Assembly: GCA_946807835.1 (NCBI GenBank)
Contig: OX327711.1
Coordinates: forward strand, 11,443,501 to 11,507,500
Length of the DNA: 64,000 nucleotides
Source: Ailanthus altissimus
Taxonomy: Eukaryota; Streptophyta; Magnoliopsida; Sapindales; Simaroubaceae
Direction of reading: 5' to 3'
Below the pieces are notes generated by a model. The model saw only the letters and a program-made list of their open reading frames with translations. It was not told the DNA's origin and did no database searches. Positions within the stretch are counted from its first letter, which is position 1. Each line of letters begins with the position of its first letter. Position numbers and translations under genes: made by a program. Positions 23,446 through 36,170 of this stretch are shown here, piece by piece.

Positions 23446-23614
23446 TTGGTTTTAACCCTACGACATAGAAGGAATAGGAAAGGACCATATAGACCTATTT
23501 TAAATTTAAAACGAATCAGTCGACCCGGTCTACGAATCTATTCTAATTATCAACGAATTCCTGGAATTTTAGACGGGATGGGGATTGTAATTCTCTCTAC
23601 TTCTCGGGGGATAA
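23446..23614 (+). pseudogene. rps8: Nuclear copy of plastid rps8 fragment (NUPT)
   Basis: The translation [20 protein letters not shown], followed by [18 protein letters not shown] and [12 protein letters not shown], matches the C-terminal half of plastid ribosomal protein S8, a 30S subunit protein encoded in the chloroplast genome. The match begins at a TTG (Leu codon in rps8, not a start) and stops after SRGI, where plastid rps8 continues with a TDREA-type sequence; here the DNA turns to unrelated AT-rich sequence. There is no stop inside the matched part. It is a short plastid insertion of about 169 bp, lacking the N-terminus, the C-terminal ~20 residues and any plastid neighbour gene, so it is non-functional. 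Surrounding DNA is nuclear repeat. Confidence 0.88.
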
Positions 23615-23848
23615 TAAATATCATCACTTTGTATTATATTATAGTTTTTGTGAAGTTAAATACAAACTTGTAATTTATAAATAAGTGAGGACACCCTCTT
23701 ATATTTATGGTGAGAGGTGCAAAAGTGAGAATATATCCTACATTAAGTGGGATACAATATACAACAAGTTGTGGATGTAAAAAATGAAAACATGTTATAT
23801 GATATAAGGGGAAGTTATTTTATAGGTGTCCTAAATAATGGATTAACT
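23615..23848. other. Spacer between NUPT and TIR element
   Basis: AT-rich, non-coding. No feature recognised. Confidence 0.4.
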
Positions 23849-24140
23849 ACAGTACAGTCGACTGTGTCATACAGCTAGCTGACGTCAGTTAAGGTGACCG
23901 TCAATCTTAGATATTGCCTGTTATTTTGACTTTTATCATAAAGGCCCATCTATTAATAAAATTATAATTATAAGTTTTGACTCAATTAAGTCCAAAAAAA
24001 TTAAAAAAATAAAATAATGTTATTATAATTTTTGTTTTGATAAATCAAACATATTTTATATAAAAATTTGTAAACATAAATTAAATATTATTCTAATGAT
24101 AATGACTAATAAAAAATAAAGAAAATATACATACCAAAAA
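23849..24140 (+). repeat. Left terminal inverted repeat
   Basis: Homologous in inverse orientation to 36170-36494, with substitutions and small indels over about 290 bases. Conserved words include ACTGTGTCATACA and CATATTTTATATAAAAATTT. Confidence 0.75.
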
Positions 24141-24300
24141 ATTTTAAATTAAATGTTATAACTTCAAATTTAATTTATATTTCAATTATGTTAAATGTTA
24201 TAATTTCAATTCCAATTTTAATTTTAATTACATAAAATATTATAATTTCAAATTCAATTTCAATTACGTTAAATGTTATAATTCAAATTTCAATTTTAAC
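24140..24300. repeat. Short AT-rich array, forward orientation
   Basis: Four or so monomers of the same repeat and orientation as 22146-22960 (TTACGTTAAATGTTATAA core), directly inside the left TIR. Confidence 0.65.
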
Positions 24301-24330
24301 ATAACATAGTAACATAGTAAAGTAAAAAAC

Positions 24331-24597
24331 ATGACGAGAATTCTCAACCCGAGATGTTAGAACGTACAAAATCAATTAGTGTCAGAGCTGCTACAATTAC
24401 TTCAACGAATTGAAGAAAATGCTAGATCAAGAGAAAGGGTACTACGAGCCCATCGTCCCACGCATCGAACCAGTTCACGTGGTTCACTAGTTCCATCGAC
24501 TAGACCTTTAAAGTGATTCAGTCGATATATGAGTGCGTTTAAAGCGGGGAGTGTGCTATCCCTATTGGGCTGGGCCTTTCCTCATAAGGCTCCATCG
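24331..24597 (+). pseudogene. Protein-like island inside the TIR element
   Basis: The only stretch of the element with normal base composition. From an ATG at 24331 one frame reads MTRILNPRC, a TAG stop, NVQNQLVSELLQLLQRIEEN, then Arg-rich ARSRERVLRAHRPTHRTS up to a TGA at 24514, and continues as FSRYMSAFKAGSVLSLLGWA. The Leu/Glu heptad-like part suggests a coiled coil. It resembles the N-terminal leader of some Gag or transposase proteins in style, but I recognise no family. The two stops argue for a decayed fragment. It is bounded by AT arrays of opposite orientation. Confidence 0.35.
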
Positions 24598-24599
24598 TC

Positions 24600-25395
24600 G
24601 AAATTTAATGTAACTAAAATTAGAGTTGAAACTAGAATTATAAAATGTAATGTAATTAGAATTGCAATTATGAAATTTATTGTAATTGAAATAAAAATTA
24701 GAATTAGATTTAAAATCATAACATTTAACTTAAATGAAATTGAATTTAAAAATAGAATTAGAATTATAACATTTAATGTAAGTGAAATCAAATTTAAAAT
24801 TGAAATAGAAATTATTACATTTAACATAATTAAAATTGAAATTGAAATTATAACATTTAATATAACTAAAATTGAAATTAGCTTTGAAATGATAAAACTT
24901 AATGTAATTAAAATTTAATTTAAAATTAGAACTATAATTATAATATTTAACATAAGTAAAATTGAATTTAAAAATAGAATTAGAATTATAACATTTAATG
25001 TAAGTGAAATTGAATTTAAAATTACAATTGATATTATAATGTTTATTTAAATAAAATTGAAATTGAAATTGAAATTATAACATTTAACGGAATTAAATTT
25101 GAAATTAGATTTGAAATTATAAAATTTAGTGTAATTGAAATTGAATTTAAAATTAGAATTAGAATTATAACATTTAACATAAGTGAAATTAAATTTAAAA
25201 TTAGAATTGAAATTATAAGATTTAACGTAATTGAAATTAAACTTAAAAATTAAAATTAAAATTATAATATTTGGCATAATTGAAACTGAATTTAAAATTA
25301 TAATTATAATTATAACATTTAAAGAAACGAAAATTAAAATTAGAATTAGAATTATAATATTTGAAATTATATCTAAAATTATAACATTTAGATTA
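24600..25395. repeat. Degenerate AT-rich array, reverse orientation
   Basis: About 20 monomers of the same repeat as 22146-22960 but reverse-complemented (ATAACATTTAACGTAATT core plus GAAATT-type hexamers). Open frames on both strands are low-complexity and not genes. Confidence 0.75.
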
Positions 25396-25407
25396 TGTTC
25401 CCACTAA

Positions 25408-25442
25408 CTGTTGTATGTTGCATTTCACTTAACATACAACAG
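25408..25442. repeat. 12-bp-stem hairpin at the start of the satellite
   Basis: CTGTTGTATGTT and AACATACAACAG pair perfectly around an 11-base loop. The flanks carry satellite-like words in opposite orientations (TTCCCAC before, GTGAGAAC after), so the hairpin looks like a folded satellite edge. Confidence 0.55.
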
Positions 25443-25444
25443 GT

Positions 25445-27828
25445 AAATAGTGAGAACATGTAGTATACTAAATGAGAACAGGATAATGTTTGTAATTAAT
25501 TTTTTTTAGCATATATGAAAATCATACGTATGTAGAACATTCATAATTTGAACCCCTCATATTAAATCACATATTTTCAATGGTAATCGACAATGTGTTA
25601 AGAATGTAAAAGTTGAGATAAGAGCAAATGATAGGAAAATATAGTATATTAAGTGAAAATATTTAATATGTTAAGTGAGAACATAGTATATTAAGTGAAA
25701 ATATTTAGTATGTTAAGTGAGAACATATATTATATTAAGTGAGAACATTTAGTATGTTAAGTGGGAATATTTAGTATACTAACTAGGAACATGTAGTATA
25801 TTAAGTAGGAACATTTAGTATCTTAAGTGGAAAAAAGTAGTATACTAAGTGGGAACACGTAGTTTATGAAGTGAAAATATTTAATATGTCAAATTAGAAC
25901 ATTTAATATAGTAAGAGAGAACACGAAGTATATTAAGTTGAAATATTTAGTTTGTTAATTGGGAACAAATAGTATATTAAGTGGGAACATTTAGTATGTC
26001 AGGTGGGAACACGTAGTATACTAAGTGTGAGCATTTAATATGTTAAGTGAGAACAAGTAGTATATTAAGTCGGAACACGTAGTATATTAAATGAAAACAC
26101 TTAGTATATTAAATGGGAACAAGTAACATCTTAAGTGGGAACACGTAGTATGTCAATTGGAATATTTAGTATACTAAGCGGAAACATGTGGTATATTAAG
26201 TAGAAAAATTTAGTATATTAAATAGGAACATATAGTATAATAAGTGGGAACACGTATTATATTAAATAGGAACATTTCTTATATTGAGTGGGAACACGTA
26301 GTATATAAAAGTAGGAACACTTAATATATTAGGTGGAAACACATAGTATATTAAGTAGAAATATTTAATATGTCAAGTAGGAATATTTATTATATTAAAT
26401 GGGAACACATAATATATTAAATAGGAACACGTAATATATTAAGTGAGAACATTTAATATGTTAAGTGAGAATAAGTAGTATATTGAGTGGGAACACATAG
26501 TATACTAAGTGGGAACACGTAGTAAATTAAGTAGGAATATTTAGTATGTTAAGTAGAAACAAGTAGTATATTAAGTAATAACAAGTAGTATATTAAGTGG
26601 AAACAAGCGGTACATTAAATGGGAACACGTAGTATATTAAGTGGTAACATTTAGTATGTTAAGTGAGAACATTTAGTATATTAAATAGGAATATGTAGTG
26701 TCTTAAGTAGGAAAACATAGTATGCCAAGTGGGAACACGTAGTATATTAAGTGAGAATACATGGTATATTAAATGAGAATATTTAGTATATTAAGTGGGA
26801 ACACGTAATATATTAAGTGAGAACAAGTAGTATATTAAGTCGAAACATATAGTATATTAAGTAAGAACATTTAGTATGTCAAGTGAGAATATTTAGTATA
26901 TTAAGTGGGAATACGTAGTATATTAAGTGAGAACATTTAGTTTGTTAAGTTAGAACATTTAATATATTAAATAGGAACACGTAGTATCTTAAGTGGGAAA
27001 GTATAGTATGTCAAGTGGAATATTTAGTATACTAAGTAGAAACATTTAATATATTAAGTGGGAACACGTAGTATATTAAGTGGGAACACATAGTATATTA
27101 AGCAGGAATATTTAGTATGTCAAGTGGGAATATTTAGTATATTAAGCGGGGAACACATAATATTTTAAGTGAAAACACGTAATATATTAAGTGAAAACAC
27201 GTAGTACGTTAAAAGGGAATAAGTAATATATTAAGTGGAAACACGTAGTATATTAAGTGGGAATACGTAGTATATTAAGTCAGAACACGTAGTATGTTAA
27301 GTGAAAAAATTTAGTATATTAAATTGGAACACTTGGTATATTAAGTGGTAACATTTAGTATATTAAGTGGGAATAAGTAGTATATTAAGTGGGAACATTT
27401 AGTATGTTAAATGGAAATATTTAGTATATTAAGTGAGAACACGTAGAGTCTTAAGTGAGAACACATAGTATATCAAGTAGGAATATTTAATATACTAAGC
27501 GGAAATATTTAGTATATTAAGTGAAAACACGTAATATATTATGTAGAAACAAATGGCATATTAAGTGAAAATATTTAGTATATTAAATGGGAATATGTAA
27601 AATATTAAGTAAAAACACATAATTTATTAAATGATAATAGTTAGTATGTTAAGTGGAAACATTTAGTATATTAAGTGGTAACATATAGTATATTAAATGA
27701 GAACATTTAATATATTAAGCAGGAATAAGTAATATATTAAGTGGGAATACGTAATATAAAGTGAGAATATTTAGTATATCAAGTAGGAACGTTTAGTATG
27801 TCAAGTTGGAACGTTTAGTATATTAAGA
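25445..27828 (+). repeat. 22-bp satellite array, forward arm
   Basis: Roughly 105 tandem copies of AGTATATTAAGTGGGAACACGT, a 22-base unit, with many variants (ACACGT alternates with ATTTAG and AAGTAG; GTATATT with GTATGTT or GTATGTC). Monomers are diverged but stay in phase through most of the array. It contains no gene. Confidence 0.9.
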
Positions 27829-30025
27829 GTATATTACGTGTTCTCATTTAATATACTACGTGTTCCCACTTAATATACTACGTGTTCTCATTTAATATAT
27901 TAAATGTTCCCACTTTATATACTTCGTATTTTCACTTTATATACTTCGTGTTTTCACTTTATATACTACGTGTTCCCACTTAATATATTAAATGTTTTCA
28001 CTTGACATACTATTTGTTTCCACTTAACATACTAAATGTTCCCACTTAATATACTACGTGTTTCCACTTAATATACAAAATGTTCCCACTTGACAAATTA
28101 AATATTTTCACTTAATATACTACGTATTCTTACTTAGTATACTATATATTTTTACTTAATATACTTTGTGTTTCGATTTAATATACTATTTGTTCTCACT
28201 TAACAAACTAAATATTCTCACTTAATATACTACATTTTCCTATTTAGTATACTAAATGTTTCCACTTAACATACTAAATATTCTTACTTAATGTACTATA
28301 GGTTCCCACTTCGTATACTAAATATTTTTACTTAATATAATACGTGTTCCCACTTAATATACTACGTATTCCTACTTAATATATTACGTGTTCCTACTTA
28401 ATATATTACGTGTTCTCATTTAATATACTACGTATTTCCACTTAACATATTAAATATTCTCACTTAATATACTACGTATTTTTACTTAGTATATTGCGTA
28501 CTCTCACTTAATAAAAGAAATATTTCAACTTGACATATTACGTGTTCCCACTTAATATGTTACTTATTTTCACTTAATATACTAAATATTCCCACTTAAT
28601 ATATTACATGTTCTACTTCATATACTAAATATTTTCATTTAATGTATTGCATGTTCCTACTTAATATACTACGTGTATCTACTTAATATACTAAATATTC
28701 TCACTTAATATCCTATGTATTCCCACTTTATATATTACGTGTTTCCACTTAATATATTAAATATTTTCACTTGACATACTGTTTGTTCACACTTAACATA
28801 TTAAATGTTTCCACTTAATATACTATGTGTTCCCACTTAATATAGTATATATTCTCACTTGACATACTAAATATTCCTATTTAATATAGTAGGTGTTTCC
28901 ACTTAGTATACTAAATATTTTCACTTAATATACTACATATTTTCACTTAATATACTACATGCTCTCACTTAATATATTACGTATTCTCACTTAATATACT
29001 ACTTGTTCACACTTAATTTATTAAATATTTCCACTTAATATACTACGTGTTCTCATTTAATATACTACTTACTCCCACTTAACATACTACGTGTTCCCAC
29101 TTAATATACTACTTATTTCCACTTAGTATATGTATACTAAATATTTTCACTTAATATATTACGTGTTCCCACTTAATATACTACTTGTTCCCACTTAACA
29201 TAATAAATTTTTTCTCTTAATATACTACGTGTTCCCACTTAGTATACTAAATGTTTCTACTTGACATACTAAATGTTCCCACTTAAATGTTCTCGTGTAA
29301 TATCTAGATGTTCCCACTTAACATACTAAATATTCTCACTTAATACACTACCTGTTTCCACTTAGTATATTAAATGTTCCCACTTAACATACTAAATACT
29401 CTCACTTAATATCCTATGTGTTCCCACTTAATATACTAAATATTTTCACTTAATATACTATATGTTCCCACTTAATATACGAAATGTTCCCACTTAATAT
29501 ACTACGTGTTCCTACTTAATATACTATGTGTTCTCACTTAATATACTACATGTTCCTACTCAATATACTAAATGTTCTCACTTGACATGCTAAATGTTCC
29601 CACTTAATATACTACGTGTTCCTATTTAATATAATACTTATTCTCACTTAAGATACTACGTGTTCCTACTTAATATACTACTTGTTGCCGCTTAATAGAC
29701 AAAATGTTCCCACTTAATATATTACATGTTCCCACTTAGTGTACTACATATTCTCACTTAGTATACTAAATATTATTACTTGACATACTGAATATTCTTA
29801 CTCAATGTACTACATTTTTCTACTTAGTATACTAAATGTTTCAGCTTAATATCCTATGTATTCCCACTTAATATATTAAATATTTCTATTTTATATACTA
29901 ATTATTTTCACTCAATATACTACATGTTCTCACATAATATACTACGTGTTATCACATAATATACTACGTTTTCTCACATAATATACTACGTGTTTCTACT
30001 TAATATATTATGTGTTCCCACTCAT
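27829..30025 (-). repeat. 22-bp satellite array, inverted arm
   Basis: Roughly 98 copies of the reverse complement of the same 22-base unit (ACGTGTTCCCACTTAATATACT). The switch of orientation is abrupt at about 27829 (TATTAAG then AGTATATTACGTGTTC). With the forward arm it forms an inverted repeat of about 4.5 kb with almost no spacer, so a read-through RNA could fold into a long, imperfect hairpin. Confidence 0.9.
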
Positions 30026-30505
30026 AAAATTATCTTTTTTTTTATCAGAGTGTCGCAAAAAATGGATCGCCGGCCGATAGCCATTTTTCAACAATGGTGG
30101 CAAGTTTTTTCAATTTTTAATTAATTATTTTAAATATATTTATTATAATTATAAACTAATTGCAAGATAACACATGTAATTTATAACTAATTAGTGTTTG
30201 ACATGTGTTACTTTATTAAAAAATATTTATTTATTACTTTTTTAATTTTATATTAAACTAATAAACGAATGAGATTGTTCCATGTATTTAATAACAATGA
30301 ACGAGTGAGATTGTACCATGCGTCTAAAGTTAAATGACAAATAATGAAGGTAAAGTGATAATTGTCTATTAAAGCTAATATTTTCATCCAATTTGACGGC
30401 AAAAATTAACGGATTAGGGTAAACTTAAATATTTTATCTCTAACTAGGGTAAAGTTGTAAACTAGTCTAAAACATTAGGGCAAATTTGACCTTATCCCTT
30501 ATAAC
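30026..30505 (+). repeat. Leader block, copy 2, with a short GC-rich patch
   Basis: 30050-30110 is a GC-richer patch (ATGGATCGCCGGCCGATAGCC) with no known function. 30160-30505 repeats the ordered words of 21890-22145 in the same orientation (TGACATGTGTTACTTT, TTTTATCTCTAACTAGGGTAAA, TTATCCCTTA). No gene. Confidence 0.5.
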
Positions 30506-32564
30506 ATTTAAATAAAAATGAAATTGAAATTAGAATTATAATGTCTAACGTAATTGAAACTAAAAACGTATTTAAAATTGAAATTACAATTATATAATTT
30601 TATGTCATTAAAATTAAAATTGGAATTGGAATTATAATATTTAACATTTATTAAAATTGAAATTGGAATTATAACTTTAACGTAATTGAAATTGAAATTT
30701 GAATTTGAATTATAACATTTAACGTAATAAAAATTGAAATTGAATTATAATATTTTATGTAATTAAAATTAAAATTAAAATTAAAATTAAAATTAAAATT
30801 GAAATTAGAATTATAATATTTAACATAATTGAAATTAAAATTTTATTTTTTTAACGTAATTAAAATTGAAATTAATTTGAAATTATAACATGTAAATAAA
30901 ATTAAAATTGGAATTAGAATTATAACATTAACGTAATTAAAATTAGAATTATAATTATAACATTTACGTAATAGAAATTGAAAATTTATGTAATTAAAAT
31001 TAGAATTAAAATTGAAATTGAAATTATAACATTTAACATAATTGAAATTAGAATTTTATTTTTTAACGTAATTGAAATTAAAATTATAACATTTAACATA
31101 ATTGAAATTAGAATTATATTTTTTAACGTAATTGAAATTAAAATTAATATGAAATTATAACATGTAAATGAAATTGAAATTGAAATTAAAATTATAACAT
31201 TTAACATAATTAAAATTAAAATTATAACATTTAATGTAATTGAAATTGGAATTGTAATTATAACATTTAATGTAATGGAAATTAAAATTGAATTATAATA
31301 TTTTATGTAATTAAAATTAGAATTAAAATTAAAATTATAACATTTAACATAATTGAAATTAGAATTTTATTTTTTAATGTAATTGAAATTAATTTGAAAT
31401 TATAACATGTAAATAAAATTGAAATTGAAATTAGAATTATAACATTTAACATAATTAAAATTGGAATTGTAACATTTAATGTAATTGAAGTTGGAATTGT
31501 AATTATAATATTTAACATAATTAAAATCGGAATTGAAATTAGAATTATAACACTTAAGTAATTAAAATTAAAATCATAATTAAAACTATAATATTTAATA
31601 TAATTGTAATCGATATTGTAATTGAAATTATAATATTTAACATAATTGAAATTAAAATTATAACATTTTAACATAATTGAAATTGTAACATTTAATATAA
31701 TTAAAATTAGAATTATAATATTTAACGTAATTAAATTTGAAATTAGAATTGTACTATTTAACATAATTAAAATTAAATTTAGAATTGAAATTATAATATT
31801 TAATATACTTAAAATCGAAATAAAAATTATTTAACCTAATTAAAATTAAAATTAGAATTTAAATTATAATATTTAACGTACTTAGAATCGAAATTAAATT
31901 TGAAATTATAACATTTAATATAATAGGAATTGAATTTAAAATCAGAATTGGAATTATAACCTTTAGCAAAATTAAAATTGAAATTAGATTTGAAATTATA
32001 ACGTTTAAACAAACTGAAACTAAAATTGGATTGTAATTGCAATATTTAATAAAATTAAAATTGAATTTGGATTTCAAATGTAACATTTAATGTACTTAAT
32101 GTAATTAAAATTGAATTTAAAGTTAAAACTAGATTTATAACATTTAATGTACTTAAAATTGTAATTAAAATTTTAGAATTACAACATTTAACGTACTTGG
32201 AATTGAAATTAAAATTAGATTTAAAATTATAACATTTAATATAATTGAAATTAAAAATTGATTTGAAATATAACATTTAAAGTAAATGAGATTAAAATTA
32301 TAATTGAAGTTATAATATTTAACGTAATTAAAATTAAAATTAGATTTAGAATTATAACATTTACATAATTGAAATTGAAATTGGATTTGAAATTATAACA
32401 TTTAATATAATTACAATTGAAATTGAATTTCAATAACATTTAACGTAGTTGAAATTAAATTTAAATTTAAATTTAAATTTTAGAACTATAATATTAACGT
32501 AATTAAAATTAATATTGAATTTGAAATTATAACATATAACGTAATTAAAATTAAAATTGAAATT
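30506..32564. repeat. Degenerate AT-rich array, reverse orientation (long)
   Basis: About 55 monomers of the ATAACATTTAACGTAATT + n(GAAATT-like) repeat. Some monomers lack the core or carry up to seven hexamers in a row (e.g. near 30765-30805). No gene; the open frames are Ile/Asn/Leu strings. Confidence 0.8.
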
Positions 32565-32569
32565 GGAAT

Positions 32570-35423
32570 TGTAGTAACCAGTATCCATAACCGGTAAGAA
32601 TATGTATATTTATATATATAAATATACGTATTTTATTTGTATGTGGGTGATCCTTGATTTATATATTGTTATTAGTAGTGTTTTTATAGGTTAAGGATAT
32701 ACTATTAGTATTGGGTTTATTTGCAAGACTTTGGAATTATTTTAGGGACCAAATTGTTATACTTTGAAAGTTTTGGGGGCAAATTCGTAAATATCAAAAA
32801 TTAACCACTTAGTATAAAAATACACTTTTAAAAACCCTAATTCTCTCATTTTGGTCGAGCTACCCATTTTTAGAGAGAGAAGAGAGAAATAAAGGAGAGA
32901 GAAAGAGAAGAAGAAGAAGAAAAAGAAAAAGAAAATGAGAATTTTGGATCTTTAGAGGTATATCACAACTAATTATCAATTTATTGGTGTTAATTAAGTT
33001 AATTTCTTTAAGTTTTGATTTCTGGAAATATGTATAATTAAGGATTTGATGTGTATTTCGTTTGATGTTGTGAGAATTGATGATGATCTATAAGATAGTT
33101 TGATAAATCATGATGAATTATGGAATTTCTGCTGGAAAACCTCTTGATCTAGGAATTTTATAAATTGTTGTGATTCGATTCTGGTTTTGAATTTTGAGTA
33201 TATGAAATTAGACATGTTTAGGATCATCTGAGACTTTGAATCGACTGAAAATCTCGGAAATTGAATTTGTAGTGAATTTACCAAAATGACCCTGGAATTC
33301 TGGAAATTTCCTGTGTAAACAGTATGATACAGTGGAAAATAATTTTTGTCCTACTGAATGATCTTCAAAAATTATGAATTTGTGGAATATGATAAGTTTA
33401 TATGTCTAATATGATATACTCGGAATTGAGAATTTAGATCAATGTGGTTGAAGTGTTATGAATTTCTAAAGTGTATCAGCTCATTGCAATATTTGATTAA
33501 CAGATTTTTAAAGTTATAGAATAAAATAGTTTTAAAATACTTTTGGCAGTGATTTGGAAGTGAAATATTTATCATGAACTAAGATATGTGTTAAGAGTAA
33601 TTATGTGGTAGTTTTATAATTTTTGAGTTAGTATATGATTTTATAAAATTGGGAGATTGAATACTGTTCAGTAAGTATCTTGATCCTGTCAGGTTTGTAG
33701 TTTGGATTCGATGGTGTGTATGGAATGGATTGTGTAGGGAATTTGATATAATATTCATATATAAGAAGTATATATGAGTCAAGAATGATATATTCTGATT
33801 TCGGAGTAATTGGACATCATTTGATGTATTAGAAATTTTTGTTAAGTGTAAGTGGTCAGAATGACAGGTTTTGAGAAACCAAATATTTAGACCAATTTGA
33901 TGTGATAAATGCATTGTGTATAATTTTGTAAGCTATTTAAAGTATTTTGTGTGAATTGTGAGGCTTATGAAAGGATTGATCTCCATTGATAGGTTAAGGA
34001 GATTTAAGCCTTGTAGCTGTAAGTGCTAAGAGGTAAGTATACTAGACTTACTACTGGAATCACAATAAACATAATAATTGTTTTGTATGATTTTGTAAAT
34101 GGGGTTAAGAATATGTTTATGATATGTCAAAGTATATTTTGATATGAAATGTGAATATATGTTTATGAATGTGAGCATTGACATTGAGCATGGACATACA
34201 TGTGTTTTTTGAAAGTGAGCTTTCCAAAATAAGATGCGTTTAACAAAGAAAGCTTTTGAAGTGTAATATGTCCATGAGAAATATTTTGTGATTTGAGGGT
34301 ACTTGAACTCACTGTTAACTTAGTAGGCATTTTATGTGATTTGTGGAGCCTTTATGTGTGGCCTTTCCTTCGGGATTGGTATATGTTATGTGTTCCGTAT
34401 GTAGGGAGGATCCTATTGGTACCTAAAGGAAGTGTGAGTCATCACATTCGTGTGGTGGCGTATAGGTACATGTGAGAGGACTCACCGATGATCAGGGTGA
34501 GGGTTTGGCTTTTACCTTCGGGCATAAGCGTTATATATGTGTGATTTAAAGACCTCACTTGTACTATTCCTCTCATACGGTATGTCACCTACGAGTGACA
34601 TTTGGCTCATTATGTGATATGTGATATGTAAGTCCTACTAAGTAGTAGTTGAGTGATGGTATTCCTATTATGTGTTTTGAAAGAATGTGTAAGCGCTTAC
34701 ATGATATGTGATTTGATAAGATTATGATTTTGATTGATCACAGCATATCATACATATGCATTGTGTACATATATGTATTTGTATTTGATATATGAAAAAC
34801 TAGTATGCTTACTGAGTTTTATACTCATTATAGTTTATGGTGATTTCAGGTAAATAAGGTACATGTGTGCTTAGCGGATTTGGCAAGGCTTCTGCTGTTC
34901 CTTGGGTTCCCTAAGTTGCTAGGTTGTTGTGTGTTTCATTTGGGGACACGTGGGATAGGATATTTGGTTTGTCCCTATTGAATAAATACTTATGTATTAT
35001 TTCATTGTGTGTGGCTGGATTTGATTTAAGTTTTCAAAGTGTGGTTACTAGTTGATTTCAAGTAAGAATTTGCAATGAATATATTCTGGGCTTCCGGTAA
35101 CAAAGTTGCTACTGGTGACGTAGTAGAGTGTTAATCTCTGAGAAAACTCTGCGTATCTCTGGTTTATTAATTGTCCCAGTCATAATTCAATTGTTATAAT
35201 TCTGAAAGAAATTGAAATGAATGTTTAAATATGGTCAAGAGAAGTTTATATTTATATGTTAAGTTATGGGTAGATTTTAGTGTTGAACTTACTAGCAACT
35301 TGCTAAGGATTTCTGTGTTGAAGGAAAGTTGAAAATTTTGTGTAATATTATTTATGAGTGCACATGCAGTGAATGAATGTAAGTGATGTCGTGTGTCGGA
35401 TCTTTTAGGTCTGGGGCGTGACA
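32570..35423 (+). mobile_element. Solo LTR (2854 bp) nested in the AT-rich array
   Basis: Begins TGTAGTAACCAG and ends GGGGCGTGACA. GGAAT flanks it on both sides (32565-32569 and 35424-35428), a 5-bp target duplication, and the AT-rich repeat continues directly on either side. The long U3/R/U5-like sequence and the GGCGTGACA end are common in large-LTR plant Ty3 chromoviruses of the Tekay/Del kind. That assignment is from memory of the family and is tentative. A TATA-like TATAAAAATA lies at about 32814, followed by a purine-rich leader (32870-32945). No gag or pol is inside. A 60-codon open frame at 34293 is not supported. Confidence 0.85.
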
Positions 35424-36170
35424 GGAATTACAATAATTTAAGTAATTGAAATTGAAATTAGAATTGGATTTATAATATTTAACATAATTAAAATTAAAAT
35501 TTGAATTGGAATTATAACATTTAACATAATTAAAATTGAAATTGAATTATAACATTTAACGTAATTAAAATTGAAATTAGAATTGAAATGGTAACATCTT
35601 ACATAATTGAAATCGACATTGTAATTAAATATAACATTTAAAGTAATTAAAATTATAATTATATTTGAAATTTTAATATTTAATATAATTAAAATTGATA
35701 TTAAAATTATAATATTTAATATAATTGAAATTAGAATTCGAATTGTAATATTTAATATAATTAAAATTGAAATTAGAATTGGAATTATAATATTTAACGA
35801 AATTAAATTTGAATTTCAAATTAGAATTGAAATTATAAAATTTAATGTAATTAAAATTAAAATTGGATGTAGAATTATTAACATTTAACGTAATTAGATT
35901 TGAAATTAAAATTAATTTTAGAATTATAAAACATAATTTAAATTAGAATTAGATTTATAATATTTTACACAATTAAATTTGAAATTGATTTTAGAATTAT
36001 AATACTTAACCTAATTGAAATTAAAATTGAAATTGAAATTTGAACTATAACATTTAACGTAACTAAAATTGGAGTTGAAATTATAATATTTTACATAATT
36101 AAAATTGAAATTAAAATTATAACACTTAACATAATTAAAATATAAATTAAAATTGAAATTATAGCATTTA
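35424..36170. repeat. Degenerate AT-rich array after the solo LTR
   Basis: Continuation of 30506-32564 in the same orientation, about 20 monomers, ending at the right terminal repeat. Confidence 0.8.

Noticed and set aside
25445..30025. CRISPR-like array
   Set aside because: There are no unique spacers: the 22-bp units abut directly and drift gradually, and the genome is a plant's.
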